In this document: piece after piece, positions 43,515-50,817 of the stretch
How positions within the stretch are numbered: the stretch's first letter is position 1
How the letters are laid out: each line of letters opens with the position of its first letter
Translations under genes and position numbers: made by a program
Notes under the pieces: model-generated
Seen by the model: the letters and a program-made list of their open reading frames with translations, nothing else
The model's database searches: none
Told to the model about the DNA's origin: nothing
Source of the DNA: Streptomyces sp. NBC_00259
GTDB taxonomy: Bacteria > Actinomycetota > Actinomycetes > Streptomycetales > Streptomycetaceae
Direction of reading: 5' to 3'
NCBI RefSeq assembly: GCF_036181745.1
Contig: NZ_CP108080.1
Span: 7,443,501 to 7,507,500 of the forward strand
DNA length: 64,000 nucleotides

Positions 43515-43756
43515 TGAACGAACCTCGTGACGCGGCGTACGAACCTCGTCGCGAACCGTGTGCGTCCCGTGACGCCCCTCGCCGCATCAGGATGCGTACC
43601 GACGGGCCCCTGCTCGTCGAGGGCCCGGTCGAAATCGTGATGGAGGACGGCACGACCCTCACCTCGGACCGCTTCTGCGTCGCGCTGTGCACCTGTCGGC
43701 GGAGCAGGCGCTTCCCGTGGTGCGACACCAGCCACCGACGGCGCGCACGGGAGTGA
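43514..43756 (+). CDS. CDGSH-type iron-sulfur protein
   Basis: An 80-residue protein whose C-terminal half has the CDGSH cluster-binding pattern: FCVALCTCRRSRRFPWCDTS followed by His, giving three Cys and one His ligands for a 2Fe-2S cluster. The N-terminal 30 residues are charged. The ATG at 43514 shares its A with the upstream TGA. CDGSH proteins transfer electrons or clusters; here the partner is presumably the heme-oxygenase-like protein made from the same message. Confidence 0.9.
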   Translation: MNEPRDAAYEPRREPCASRDAPRRIRMRTDGPLLVEGPVEIVMEDGTTLTSDRFCVALCTCRRSRRFPWCDTSHRRRARE

Positions 43757-43855
43757 GCGACGCCACCGGGCGCAGGTCGGCGGACGTGACAGGCCGAGAC
43801 GCGGCAGGCCGGCAGATGTGGTGTGTAAGCCCGGCGGGGAGGGATTCCCTCCCGG

Positions 43856-44896
43856 TCACACGGCGAGAGGCGCCGTGTCCATGCCCGCCCGCGCGTGCAT
43901 CCCTTCCAGGCACTCGCGGAGCGCGTCCTCGGCCGTGTGCCGAGGCTCCCAGTCCAGTGTGGCGCGCGCCCGCGAGCAGTCCATCAGGGGCAGCCGCAGC
44001 ACGGCGTCGAGCAGGTCGGGAGAGGCGGGTGCCAGCCGCAGTCGCCAGGCGGCCGACAGCGCGACGCGCAGCGGTGGGAGCGGTGTCCTGAGCGGCCGGG
44101 CGTCCAGGAGGCGGGCGAGTGCGGCGGCGTCCAGCGGTGGGTCCGCGGCGAGGTTGAACGCGCCGTGGACCGGACGCATGACGGCCTCCACGTACGCGGC
44201 CGCGGCGTCATCGGTGTGCAGGGCCTGGAACCTCAGTCCGGGCAGGTCGGGAACGGCGGGTACGAGCGAGTGCCGCACCAGTTGCGGATGCAGCAAGGGA
44301 CCCGCGAAGAGCCGCCGCTGCTGGGAGGCCGACTCGCGCTTGAACAGGAATCCCGGGCGCATCCGGACGACCCGGATGCCGGGATGGCTGAGTGCGAAGG
44401 CGTCCAGATACCGCTCCAGGTAGGCCTTCTCCCGGCAGTACGCCGCCCGGGGCCAGCCATGGGTCGGCCAGGACTCGTCGACCAAACGGTCCTTGGGGCC
44501 GGGGGAGTACGCGCCGACGGAGGAGGCGTGGACCACCACGGGCACTCCCGCCTCGGCGGCCGCCTCGAAGACCCGGATGCTGCCGAGCACGTTCGTGCGC
44601 CAGGTCGTCACCGGGTCATGGGTGGGCTGGAACCGCCAGGCCAGGTGAACGATCGCGTCCGCACCCCGGAAGTGGGGGACGAGCGCGGTTCCGCCGGGGG
44701 CGATGTCCGCGGCCACCCACGCGGTCCCTTCGGGCCGCCAGGCGGGGAGTCTGCGGGCCAGGCCGGTGACCGCCACCCCGTCCTTGCGCTCGGCGAAGGC
44801 ACGCATCACGCTCGTTCCGACGTTGCCGGTCGCCCCCACCACGACCACCCTCGGTCCGCCGGCACCGTCTGTCGGGCTCCGCGTCATACCGTTCAT
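43856..44896 (-). CDS. NAD-dependent epimerase/dehydratase family protein
   Basis: A 346-residue extended SDR. VVVVGATGNVGTSVMRAFAE binds NAD(P); HASSVGAYSPGPKDRLVDES and AAYCREKAYLERYLDAF hold the Ser, Tyr-x3-Lys catalytic set; LRFQALHTDDAAAAYVEAVM is the C-terminal domain. It should epimerise or reduce a nucleotide sugar or similar substrate. The ATG at 44896 overlaps the TGA of the upstream acidic SRPBCC gene (ATGA), tying it to the gas-vesicle-linked minus-strand unit. An internal ATG at 44887 is an alternative. Confidence 0.88.
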   Translation of the reverse strand: MNGMTRSPTDGAGGPRVVVVGATGNVGTSVMRAFAERKDGVAVTGLARRLPAWRPEGTAWVAADIAPGGTALVPHFRGADAIVHLAWRFQPTHDPVTTWRTNVLGSIRVFEAAAEAGVPVVVHASSVGAYSPGPKDRLVDESWPTHGWPRAAYCREKAYLERYLDAFALSHPGIRVVRMRPGFLFKRESASQQRRLFAGPLLHPQLVRHSLVPAVPDLPGLRFQALHTDDAAAAYVEAVMRPVHGAFNLAADPPLDAAALARLLDARPLRTPLPPLRVALSAAWRLRLAPASPDLLDAVLRLPLMDCSRARATLDWEPRHTAEDALRECLEGMHARAGMDTAPLAV

Positions 44897-45840
44897 TCCT
44901 CTTCTTCCTCGTACTCGTCCTCGTCTTCGTCCACGTCCCCGTCCTCGCCCTCGTAGGGCTCCTGCTCCTCGTCGTATTCGTCCTCCCCCTCTTCCTCGCC
45001 CTCTTCCTCCCCTTCTTCCTCGTCCGCTTCCTCTTCCTCCACGGCCTCTTCGTGGGTACGGACGACTTCTCCGTCGCGGATCTCGCCGCGCCATCCCTCG
45101 GGTTCCTCGTCGGCGAAGGTGACGTACCGCTGGAAGAGCTTGAAGTCGAGCCGCAGTCGCCGGCCTTGGGCGCGCCAGAGATTCCCCGTCTTCTCGAAGA
45201 AGCCCGACGGGTAGTACTCGACGACGAGGACGATGCGGGTGAGATCGGACGTCACCTCGTGGAAACTGACACAGCCCCGCGTGGTGCCCTTGGCTCCTTC
45301 GGAGGTCCACACGATGCGCTCGTCCGGCACCTGCTCCTGAACGGTGGCCTTCCAACTGCGCGACGAGGGACCGACCTTGGCCTTCCAGTCGCTGTGGACC
45401 TCGTCCTCCTTGGACACGCTGCGCACGCCCTTGGCGAAGTCGCTGAACGCCTCGTACTGCGTCCAGTGGTCGTACGCCGTGCGGACCGGGACGCCGACGT
45501 CCAGGACTTCCACCATGTTCATCGACTTGCCGCCGCCGGACTTGCCGGACTTGCCGCCACCCCCTCCGATCAAGTCCTTCGCCTTGCCCACCACGTTGTC
45601 CTTCATGCCTTTCAACTTGCCGCCGACAAGGGACTTCATGATCCCGCCCCCCGGGAGACCGGGAAGCGGGCTGCCGTTCTCGGCGGTGTCGAGCAGCTGG
45701 TCGGTGACGTCCGACAACTTGTCACCGGCCTTGTCCGCAAGGCTCTCGATCTGGGCACCGAGGTAGTCCATGAGCTCGTCGCGCAGCATGTCCATGCCTG
45801 AGCCGCCCCCGTCGCCCGAGGCGCGATCTGTCTTGGCCAT
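44893..45840 (-). CDS. SRPBCC (polyketide-cyclase-like) protein with long acidic tail
   Basis: A 315-residue protein. Residues 16-55 form an amphipathic helix (DELMDYLGAQIESLADKAGD), 60-106 are a Gly/Lys linker, 107-240 are an SRPBCC domain (NMVEVLDVGVPVRTAYDHWT, FSDFAKGVRSV, RIVLVVEYYPSGFFEKTGNL), and 264-315 are almost wholly Glu/Asp with Gly and Tyr. The fold usually binds a hydrophobic ligand. Such proteins accompany gvp clusters in Streptomyces; the role is unknown. The gene lies 4 bp after the histone-like gene and overlaps the epimerase. ATG 45840 follows GGAGG. Confidence 0.85.
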   Translation of the reverse strand: MAKTDRASGDGGGSGMDMLRDELMDYLGAQIESLADKAGDKLSDVTDQLLDTAENGSPLPGLPGGGIMKSLVGGKLKGMKDNVVGKAKDLIGGGGGKSGKSGGGKSMNMVEVLDVGVPVRTAYDHWTQYEAFSDFAKGVRSVSKEDEVHSDWKAKVGPSSRSWKATVQEQVPDERIVWTSEGAKGTTRGCVSFHEVTSDLTRIVLVVEYYPSGFFEKTGNLWRAQGRRLRLDFKLFQRYVTFADEEPEGWRGEIRDGEVVRTHEEAVEEEEADEEEGEEEGEEEGEDEYDEEQEPYEGEDGDVDEDEDEYEEEEE

Positions 45841-45844
45841 GGCT

Positions 45845-46750
45845 CTACCTCCGCCGTCCGGCGGTCTTTCCGGCAGACGACTTCCGGGCGGTCGTCTTCT
45901 TCGCGGCCGTCTTGCGCGCCGTGGTCCTCTTCGCTGCGGCCTTCTTTGCCGGTGCCTTCTTGGCGGGCGCCTTCTTCGCCGTGGTCTTCTTCGCCGCCGT
46001 CTTCTTGGCAGGGGCCTTCTTCGCTGCCGCCTTCTTCGCCGTGGTCTTCCTGGCGGCGGTCCTCTCCGTCGCGGACTTCTTGGCGGGTGCGCGCCTTTCC
46101 GCAGCCTTCTTGGCGGGGGCCTTCTTCGCCGGTGCTTTCTTCGCTGCCGCCTTCTTCGCCGGTTCTCCTCGCGGCTTCTCGGCAGCCCTCTTCCGCGGAG
46201 CCGGCCTCCCGCCGCCTCTCGCCGCCCGGCGGCGCGGTGGAGGCTTCTCCTCCGGCTCTTCCTCTTCTTCTTCCTCTTCCTCCTCCTCAGGTTCCTCTTC
46301 TTCCTCTTCCTCGGGCTCCTCCTGCTCGTACTCCTCCTCGGGTTCCTCTTCTTCCTCCTCCTCGGGCTCCTCTTCTTCCTCCTCCTCGGGTTCCTCCTCG
46401 TACTCGTCCTCGTACTCGTCTTCCTCTTCCTCGCCCTTCTCCCCGAGACGCAGGGTGTGCTCATGCAGCGAGTCGGCCAGACCGGCCAGCCGGCGGTCCG
46501 CCGTGGCCGCGATGGCCTTGCGGCCCGCGTCGAGAAGTTCGCCACGTATCTGTTCGTTCAGATCGGCGAATTGCGGCACGTCCTTCAGGCGGCGCAGGCC
46601 TTCCGTTGCCAGCTGCTGCGGATCGAGTCCGAAGCGGCGCCCCGCGAGATACGTCGCCATGGCGAAGGCAAGACGCCCCCTCTTCGTGCGCCCGAGCACG
46701 TAACCACCCGCGACCGCGGCCGCGAGGGCGATCTTGGTCGTGTCATTCAT
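45845..46750 (-). CDS. histone-H1-like protein with Glu block and Lys/Ala repeat tail
   Basis: A 301-residue protein in three blocks. Residues 1-104 are a folded helical domain (ALAAAVAGGYVLGRTKRGRL near the start), similar to small Gvp-cluster proteins. Residues 105-168 are nearly all Glu, with Pro and Tyr. Residues 172-301 are basic, built of AAKKAPAKK-like pentapeptides and ending KTAGRRR, like bacterial H1/HupB tails. It could bridge nucleic acid or acidic partners. ATG 46750 follows GAAGGGATC. The gene is divergent from gvpO, with a shared 148-bp promoter region. Confidence 0.85.
   Translation of the reverse strand: MNDTTKIALAAAVAGGYVLGRTKRGRLAFAMATYLAGRRFGLDPQQLATEGLRRLKDVPQFADLNEQIRGELLDAGRKAIAATADRRLAGLADSLHEHTLRLGEKGEEEEDEYEDEYEEEPEEEEEEEPEEEEEEEPEEEYEQEEPEEEEEEEPEEEEEEEEEEEPEEKPPPRRRAARGGGRPAPRKRAAEKPRGEPAKKAAAKKAPAKKAPAKKAAERRAPAKKSATERTAARKTTAKKAAAKKAPAKKTAAKKTTAKKAPAKKAPAKKAAAKRTTARKTAAKKTTARKSSAGKTAGRRR
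46247..46437. repeat. polypurine/polypyrimidine tract encoding the Glu block
   Basis: The plus strand is almost entirely C and T (ctcttcctcttcttcctcct-type runs) for about 190 bp, the complement of repeated GAG/GAA codons. Shorter pyrimidine blocks recur at 44897-45050 for the SRPBCC tail. Such mirror-like tracts can slip or form triplex DNA. Confidence 0.8.
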
Positions 46751-46898
46751 GAACTGATCCCTTCGCAAAGGGCGTTGGGAATGAGGGACTCCGCGGCACA
46801 GGGAGAGTACCCAGGCGGATGACAGATATGTCCCTATATGATGAGATTGTATGTTCGTGCGTGGAATATGGCGCCCGCTCCGCACATCGGAGACGACC
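46751..46898. promoter_or_regulatory. divergent promoter region of the gas-vesicle locus
   Basis: The 148-bp spacer between the histone-like gene and gvpO contains an AT-rich block at 46822-46852 with an imperfect ATATG-TCCC-TATAT symmetry. It is the most AT-rich stretch in this part of the window and the only place available for promoters of both units. No sigma-specific motif could be assigned. Confidence 0.45.
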
Positions 46899-47192
46899 AT
46901 GGCCCCTGCAGAACCCGCCCGACGGCGGCGCAAGAGCAAGGCCGCATCGGTCATGCGCTCCGCAGCGGAACAACTGGAGCAATTGCTCGGCCGGCCACCC
47001 GAGTCGGTCTCGGCCATCAAGCCGACCGAGGACGGATGGGAGGCCCATGTCGAGGTCCTGGAGCTGGAGAGGATTCCCGAGACGACGAGTGTGATGGGCA
47101 GCTACCGGGTGGTCCTGGACGAGGACGGCGACCTGGTGTCCTACGAGCGGATACGCAGATACACCCGAGGACAGATCGACCGCAGGGCCTGA
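46899..47192 (+). CDS. gvpO: gas vesicle protein GvpO
   Basis: A 97-residue GvpO-family protein. After a basic start (MAPAEPARRRRKSK) it carries the family core ESVSAIKPTEDGWEAHVEVL and SVMGSYRVVLDEDGDLVSYE, ending with RRYTRGQIDRR. GvpO is needed for gas-vesicle formation in haloarchaea and occurs at the head of actinobacterial gvp clusters. The ATG at 46899 follows GGAGACGACC; the longer frame to 46851 lacks a site. It is the first gene of the operon, 29 bp before gvpA. Confidence 0.9.
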   Translation: MAPAEPARRRRKSKAASVMRSAAEQLEQLLGRPPESVSAIKPTEDGWEAHVEVLELERIPETTSVMGSYRVVLDEDGDLVSYERIRRYTRGQIDRRA

Positions 47193-47221
47193 GCAGGGCC
47201 GGGTCGATGAAGGGAGGCGCC

Positions 47222-47737
47222 ATGACCGTGGTGCCGCAAGGCGGCGGAAGCGTTTCCAGGGCTGGTGGCGGCAGCAGCAGCCTCTACGACGTCCTGGAGC
47301 TCATCCTCGATCGCGGACTCGTCATCGACGTCTTCGTGCGGGTGTCGCTCGTCGGGATCGAGATCCTGAAGATCGACGCCCGGATCGTCGTGGCCAGCGT
47401 CGACACGTACCTGCGCTTCGCCGAGGCGTGCAACCGCCTGGACCTCGAGAGCGGCGGCAAGGCTCCTGCGAAGCTCACCGACATCGTGGGCGACAGCGTC
47501 GAGAGCGGAGCCCGCGGCAAGTCCAAAGGCGCGCTCACCGGAGCCGTGGAGGCCGTGACGGACTCGCTCAAGGGCGGTCAGCAGGACGATGACGCCGACG
47601 AGGAGCAGGAGGACGAGGAAGCGGAGGACGACGCTCGCGAGCCGCGCCGCCGGAAGGAGCGCGAGCCTGCGGAGCGGCGACGCCGCACGCCCACCCGGCG
47701 CACCCCACGCCGCGCGAAGGAACGCGAGGAGGAGTGA
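47222..47737 (+). CDS. gvpA: gas vesicle structural protein GvpA with long charged tail
   Basis: A 171-residue protein. Residues about 20-73 are the GvpA core (SSLYDVLELILDRGLVIDVF, LVGIEILKIDARIVVASVDT), the amphipathic helix-strand-strand-helix unit that polymerises into the gas-vesicle wall. Ordinary GvpA proteins end soon after this. Here about 95 extra residues follow: a helical linker, then a strongly acidic stretch (DDDADEEQEDEEAEDD), then an Arg-rich end with RRRRTPTRRTPRR. GGGAGG precedes ATG 47222. The next gene begins 2 bp after the stop. Two more GvpA/J family genes follow in the operon. Confidence 0.92.
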   Translation: MTVVPQGGGSVSRAGGGSSSLYDVLELILDRGLVIDVFVRVSLVGIEILKIDARIVVASVDTYLRFAEACNRLDLESGGKAPAKLTDIVGDSVESGARGKSKGALTGAVEAVTDSLKGGQQDDDADEEQEDEEAEDDAREPRRRKEREPAERRRRTPTRRTPRRAKEREEE

Positions 47738-47739
47738 CC

Positions 47740-48453
47740 ATGGCCGTATACGTCTACTCCATCGCCGCCAAGGAGCATCCGCTCAGGGTCGACGAAGTCG
47801 CCGGGGTGGGGGATCCGCCCTCGAAGCTGCGCACCGTGACCGCGAGCTCACTCACGGCGGTGGTCAGTGACGCTCCCGACGACCTGCGACCCAAACGCCG
47901 CGATCTCACCGCGCACCAGGAGGTCCAGAACCGGCTCATGGCCGACGGCACGGTGCTGCCCCTGAGATTCGGGCTCACGGCCCCTGACGACGAAGCCGTC
48001 CGAAGCGCACTGGAAGAGCGGGCGGGGGAGTACGCGGACCGCCTCCGGGCGCTGGAGGACTGCGCCGAGTACCACCTCAAGGTCAAACAGGACGAGGAGT
48101 CGCTGCTCCGGCAGATACTGGAGGAGTCGAGCACGGCCCGTGAGCTCAACGACTCGATCCGCAACGGTTCGGCGGGCCCGGATGTGTCCGTGGCGCTCGG
48201 CGAGCTGGTGGCGGGCGAGGTGGAGGCGCGCCATGCGTCGCTGGCCGCCGGAGTCGTCGAGGCGCTGCGTCCGTTCGCCCGGGACCACGAGGTCTCCCGG
48301 CCGACCGGTGAGGACTTCCTCAGCGTCTCCTTCCTGGTGGCTCAGGACCACGACGAGGGCTTCCTCACCACCGAACTGAGTCTCGCCAACCAGATGGGGG
48401 AGGACTTCGAGTTCCGGCTCAACGGGCCGCTTCCCCCGTACAGCTTCGTCTGA
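47740..48453 (+). CDS. gvpF: gas vesicle protein GvpF/L family, first copy
   Basis: A 237-residue protein. The N-terminal domain opens with VYVYSIAAKEHPL and has the typical QNRLMADGTVLPLRFGLTAP turn; the C-terminal domain contains DFLSVSFLVAQDHDEGFLTT and ends with FEFRLNGPLPPYSFV, the GPWPPYxF-like family signature. GvpF/L proteins are minor assembly factors that contact GvpA during nucleation. ATG 47740 follows GAGGAG of the gvpA 3' end, only 2 bp after its stop. Confidence 0.93.
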   Translation: MAVYVYSIAAKEHPLRVDEVAGVGDPPSKLRTVTASSLTAVVSDAPDDLRPKRRDLTAHQEVQNRLMADGTVLPLRFGLTAPDDEAVRSALEERAGEYADRLRALEDCAEYHLKVKQDEESLLRQILEESSTARELNDSIRNGSAGPDVSVALGELVAGEVEARHASLAAGVVEALRPFARDHEVSRPTGEDFLSVSFLVAQDHDEGFLTTELSLANQMGEDFEFRLNGPLPPYSFV

Positions 48454-48491
48454 GCTCCGGACCGAAGTCGCCCGGAGCGGAAGGTGATCCC

Positions 48492-48755
48492 ATGGGTCTG
48501 TTCACAGAGATCGTGCTTCTGCCGCTGGCGCCGGTACGCGGTGTCGGCTGGGTGATGGAGCGTGTCCTGGAGGCTGCCGAGGACGAGTACTACGACCCCG
48601 TCCCCATCCAGCGTGAGCTCGCCGAACTCGAGGCACGGCTGCTGGCCGGCGAGATCGACGAGGAGACGTTCGACCGCAGGGAGGACGAACTGCTCGACAA
48701 GCTGGCGGAGATCAGGGAGTTCCGTGAGGAAGGCCGGGGCCGCTACCGTGACTGA
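48492..48755 (+). CDS. gvpG: gas vesicle protein GvpG
   Basis: An 87-residue helical protein. The hydrophobic start LFTEIVLLPLAPVRGVGWVM is the GvpG hallmark, followed by a charged coiled coil (PIQRELAELEARLLAGEIDE then ETFDRREDELLDKL). GvpG is an accessory assembly protein. GAAGGTGATC precedes the ATG. The next gene starts inside its last codons. Confidence 0.92.
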   Translation: MGLFTEIVLLPLAPVRGVGWVMERVLEAAEDEYYDPVPIQRELAELEARLLAGEIDEETFDRREDELLDKLAEIREFREEGRGRYRD

Positions 48756-49236
48756 CCCGATCGCCAACAGGCTCGGCTCGTACCCCAGCAGGGCGGCGCC
48801 GCCGTACGGGCAGGGCTCCTCCGCCAACCTGGCCGACATCCTGGAACGGGTGCTGGACAAGGGCATCGTCATCGCCGGCGACATCCAGATCAATCTGCTC
48901 GACATCGAGCTGCTGACCATCAAACTCCGGTTGCTCGTCGCCTCCGTCGACAAGGCCAAGGAGATGGGCATCGACTGGTGGGAGCACGATCCCGCGCTGT
49001 CCTCGCGCAGCCGCGGAGAGAGCTCGCTCGCGGCGGAGAACCGGCGGCTACGGGCCGAGATCGACGCGCTGCGCCAGGGCGGGGAACTGCCCAGCGGCTC
49101 CCGGCGGCGTGGCACAGCCGCCGAGGACGAGGAAGCGCCGGGCGTCATACGAGGTGCACTCGCGGACGAGCCGGAGCCGGTGACGGAGGAGGAACCGAGG
49201 CCCGCCCGCCGTACGAGGAGGGCGCGCGATGACTGA
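48748..49236 (+). CDS. gvpJ: gas vesicle protein of the GvpA/J/M family with C-terminal extension
   Basis: A 162-residue protein. Residues about 25-75 form a GvpA-like core (NLADILERVLDKGIVIAGDI, LLDIELLTIKLRLLVASVDK), followed by WWEHDP, as in GvpJ-type proteins, and a charged tail of about 85 residues ending ARRTRRARDD. GvpJ proteins are minor components that help nucleate or cap the vesicle. The GTG at 48748 overlaps the gvpG end by 8 bp. In Streptomyces literature this position is sometimes called gvpS; the exact letter is uncertain. Confidence 0.88.
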   Translation: MTDPIANRLGSYPSRAAPPYGQGSSANLADILERVLDKGIVIAGDIQINLLDIELLTIKLRLLVASVDKAKEMGIDWWEHDPALSSRSRGESSLAAENRRLRAEIDALRQGGELPSGSRRRGTAAEDEEAPGVIRGALADEPEPVTEEEPRPARRTRRARDD

Positions 49237-50050
49237 GCGTGTCACGTACGTGTACGCCGTGGCCCGGGACACGGACGGACTGAGCGGCACCGTCGAGGGA
49301 CTCACCGGCGTGGGCGGCGCTCCCGTACGTCTGCTGCCTCTCGGAGACGGCGGCGTGCTGGTGCTGGTGGTGAGCCCGGTGCCCGACGAGGACTTCCAGG
49401 AGGACGCACTCAAGCGGCATCTCGAAGACCTGAAATGGCTGGAGTCGGTCGCCCGCGCCCACCACGGGGTCGTCGAGGCACTGTCCGCCGACACCGCCGT
49501 CCTTCCTCTGCGCCTGGCGACGGTGTACCTCGACGACGAGCGGGCACACGGCGCACTCGCGGCCCAGGGCGACTTCTTCGAGGAACGGCTGGCGCACCTC
49601 GCCGCGCATGTGGAGTGGGGGGTCAAGATCTACGTGGAACCGTCGCCCCCGCCCGCGCCCGCGCCGGCGGAACCGGAGGCGGCCGAGGGGCTCAGCCCTG
49701 GACGCGCGTACCTGCGCACGCGCAGGGCACAGCGGACGGTTCGCGACACCGCCTACGAGGCTGCGCAGACCGCGGCCGACCGGGTCGAAGCGGCAGGGCG
49801 ACGGTACGCCACCGACCGCGCCCGCCACCGGCCGCAGCAGGGCGAACTGGCCACCGGGCCGGGCGAGAACGTCGTCAACGACGCATATCTCGTGCCCCGC
49901 GAACACGCCGAGGAGTTCCGCGCCGACGCCGGTCGTGCTGCCGACGGTCTCGAAGGGGTGCGCGTCGAACTCACCGGTCCCTGGGCGCCGTACTCCTTCG
50001 CCACACCGCCCGAGGTCTCCGCCGGGCACGAGCGGGGCGCGGGCCCGTGA
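49229..50050 (+). CDS. gvpL: gas vesicle protein GvpL/F family, second copy
   Basis: A 273-residue paralogue of the first GvpF. It opens RVTYVYAVARDTDGLSG, carries ALSADTAVLPLRLATVYLDD, has an Ala/Pro linker (PSPPPAPAPAEPEAAE) not present in the first copy, and ends VELTGPWAPYSFATPPE, the family signature. ATG 49229 overlaps the upstream stop by 8 bp. It is likely an assembly factor. The linker inside the protein separates the two alpha/beta domains. Confidence 0.92.
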   Translation: MTERVTYVYAVARDTDGLSGTVEGLTGVGGAPVRLLPLGDGGVLVLVVSPVPDEDFQEDALKRHLEDLKWLESVARAHHGVVEALSADTAVLPLRLATVYLDDERAHGALAAQGDFFEERLAHLAAHVEWGVKIYVEPSPPPAPAPAEPEAAEGLSPGRAYLRTRRAQRTVRDTAYEAAQTAADRVEAAGRRYATDRARHRPQQGELATGPGENVVNDAYLVPREHAEEFRADAGRAADGLEGVRVELTGPWAPYSFATPPEVSAGHERGAGP

Positions 50051-50352
50051 CGGCGCAGGAGCCCGGCTGGCAGGGCCATGGCCCAGGGTTTCCCGGGGCC
50101 CCGGAGGTGCCGGTGCGGACGGGGGCGACGGCGACCACGGGGCCTGCTGATTCTGATCCACTGCCACAGCGGCAGGTGGCACTGATCGACCTGCTGGACA
50201 GGTTGCTCAGCGGCGGTGTCGTCCTGACCGGCGACGTGGTGCTCTCCATCGCCGACATCGATCTCGTGCGCGTCTCCCTGCGCGCCCTGATCGTGTCCGT
50301 CCGATCCGCGCAGGGAGACCACGACGACGACCGAGGCCACGATGGCCACTGA
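50047..50352 (+). CDS. short GvpA/J family protein, third GvpA-like copy
   Basis: A 101-residue protein. Residues 1-40 are Gly/Pro-rich and probably disordered; 42-90 are a GvpA-like core (QVALIDLLDRLLSGGVVLTG, IADIDLVRVSLRALIVSVRS). A short Asp/His tail (QGDHDDDRGHDGH) closes it. The GTG at 50047 overlaps the gvpL stop (GTGA). Letters gvpS or gvpJ are both used for such copies. It probably caps or nucleates the vesicle. Confidence 0.85.
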   Translation: MTAQEPGWQGHGPGFPGAPEVPVRTGATATTGPADSDPLPQRQVALIDLLDRLLSGGVVLTGDVVLSIADIDLVRVSLRALIVSVRSAQGDHDDDRGHDGH

Positions 50353-50749
50353 GAACGAGGACGGCAGGACCCGTCGCCTCGACGAGGTCGCGGAGGCCGC
50401 CGCCCGCGCCTTCCGGCTGCTGCCCGCAGCCCCCCAGGACCTGCCGGGGCCCGGCGGCCAGGGTGCGGCCCCCGCCCGCAGGATCAGCGCCGACCCCGAC
50501 ACCGTGGAGAGGGACCTGGTCAGGCTGGTGCTCACCCTGGTCGAGTTGCTGCGGCAACTGATGGAGCGGCAGGCGCTGCACCGCGTGGACCAGGGTGACC
50601 TCACGGAAGCGGAGGAGGAGCGGCTGGGGGCGACCCTGATGGTCCTGCACGACCGCATGGTCGGCCTGTGCGCCCAGTACGGGCTGACGATGGAGGACCT
50701 CAACCTCGACCTCGGCCCCTTGGGCACACTGCTTCCACCGGCCGACTGA
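50342..50749 (+). CDS. gvpK: gas vesicle protein GvpK
   Basis: A 135-residue protein with the GvpK core: RISADPDTVERDLVRLVLTL, ELLRQLMERQALHRVDQGDL and LTMEDLNLDLGPLGTLLP. GvpK is an accessory protein required for vesicle assembly. The ATG lies 11 bp inside the preceding gene. It is the last gene of the operon; GC-rich repeats (ggccgcctcg units) follow at about 50764-50815. Confidence 0.92.
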   Translation: MATENEDGRTRRLDEVAEAAARAFRLLPAAPQDLPGPGGQGAAPARRISADPDTVERDLVRLVLTLVELLRQLMERQALHRVDQGDLTEAEEERLGATLMVLHDRMVGLCAQYGLTMEDLNLDLGPLGTLLPPAD

Positions 50750-50817
50750 CCGGCGTGAGCCCGGCCGCCTCGGGCCGCCTCGGGCCGCCTCAGGCCCGGG
50801 CCCGGGCCCGGTGTCGG

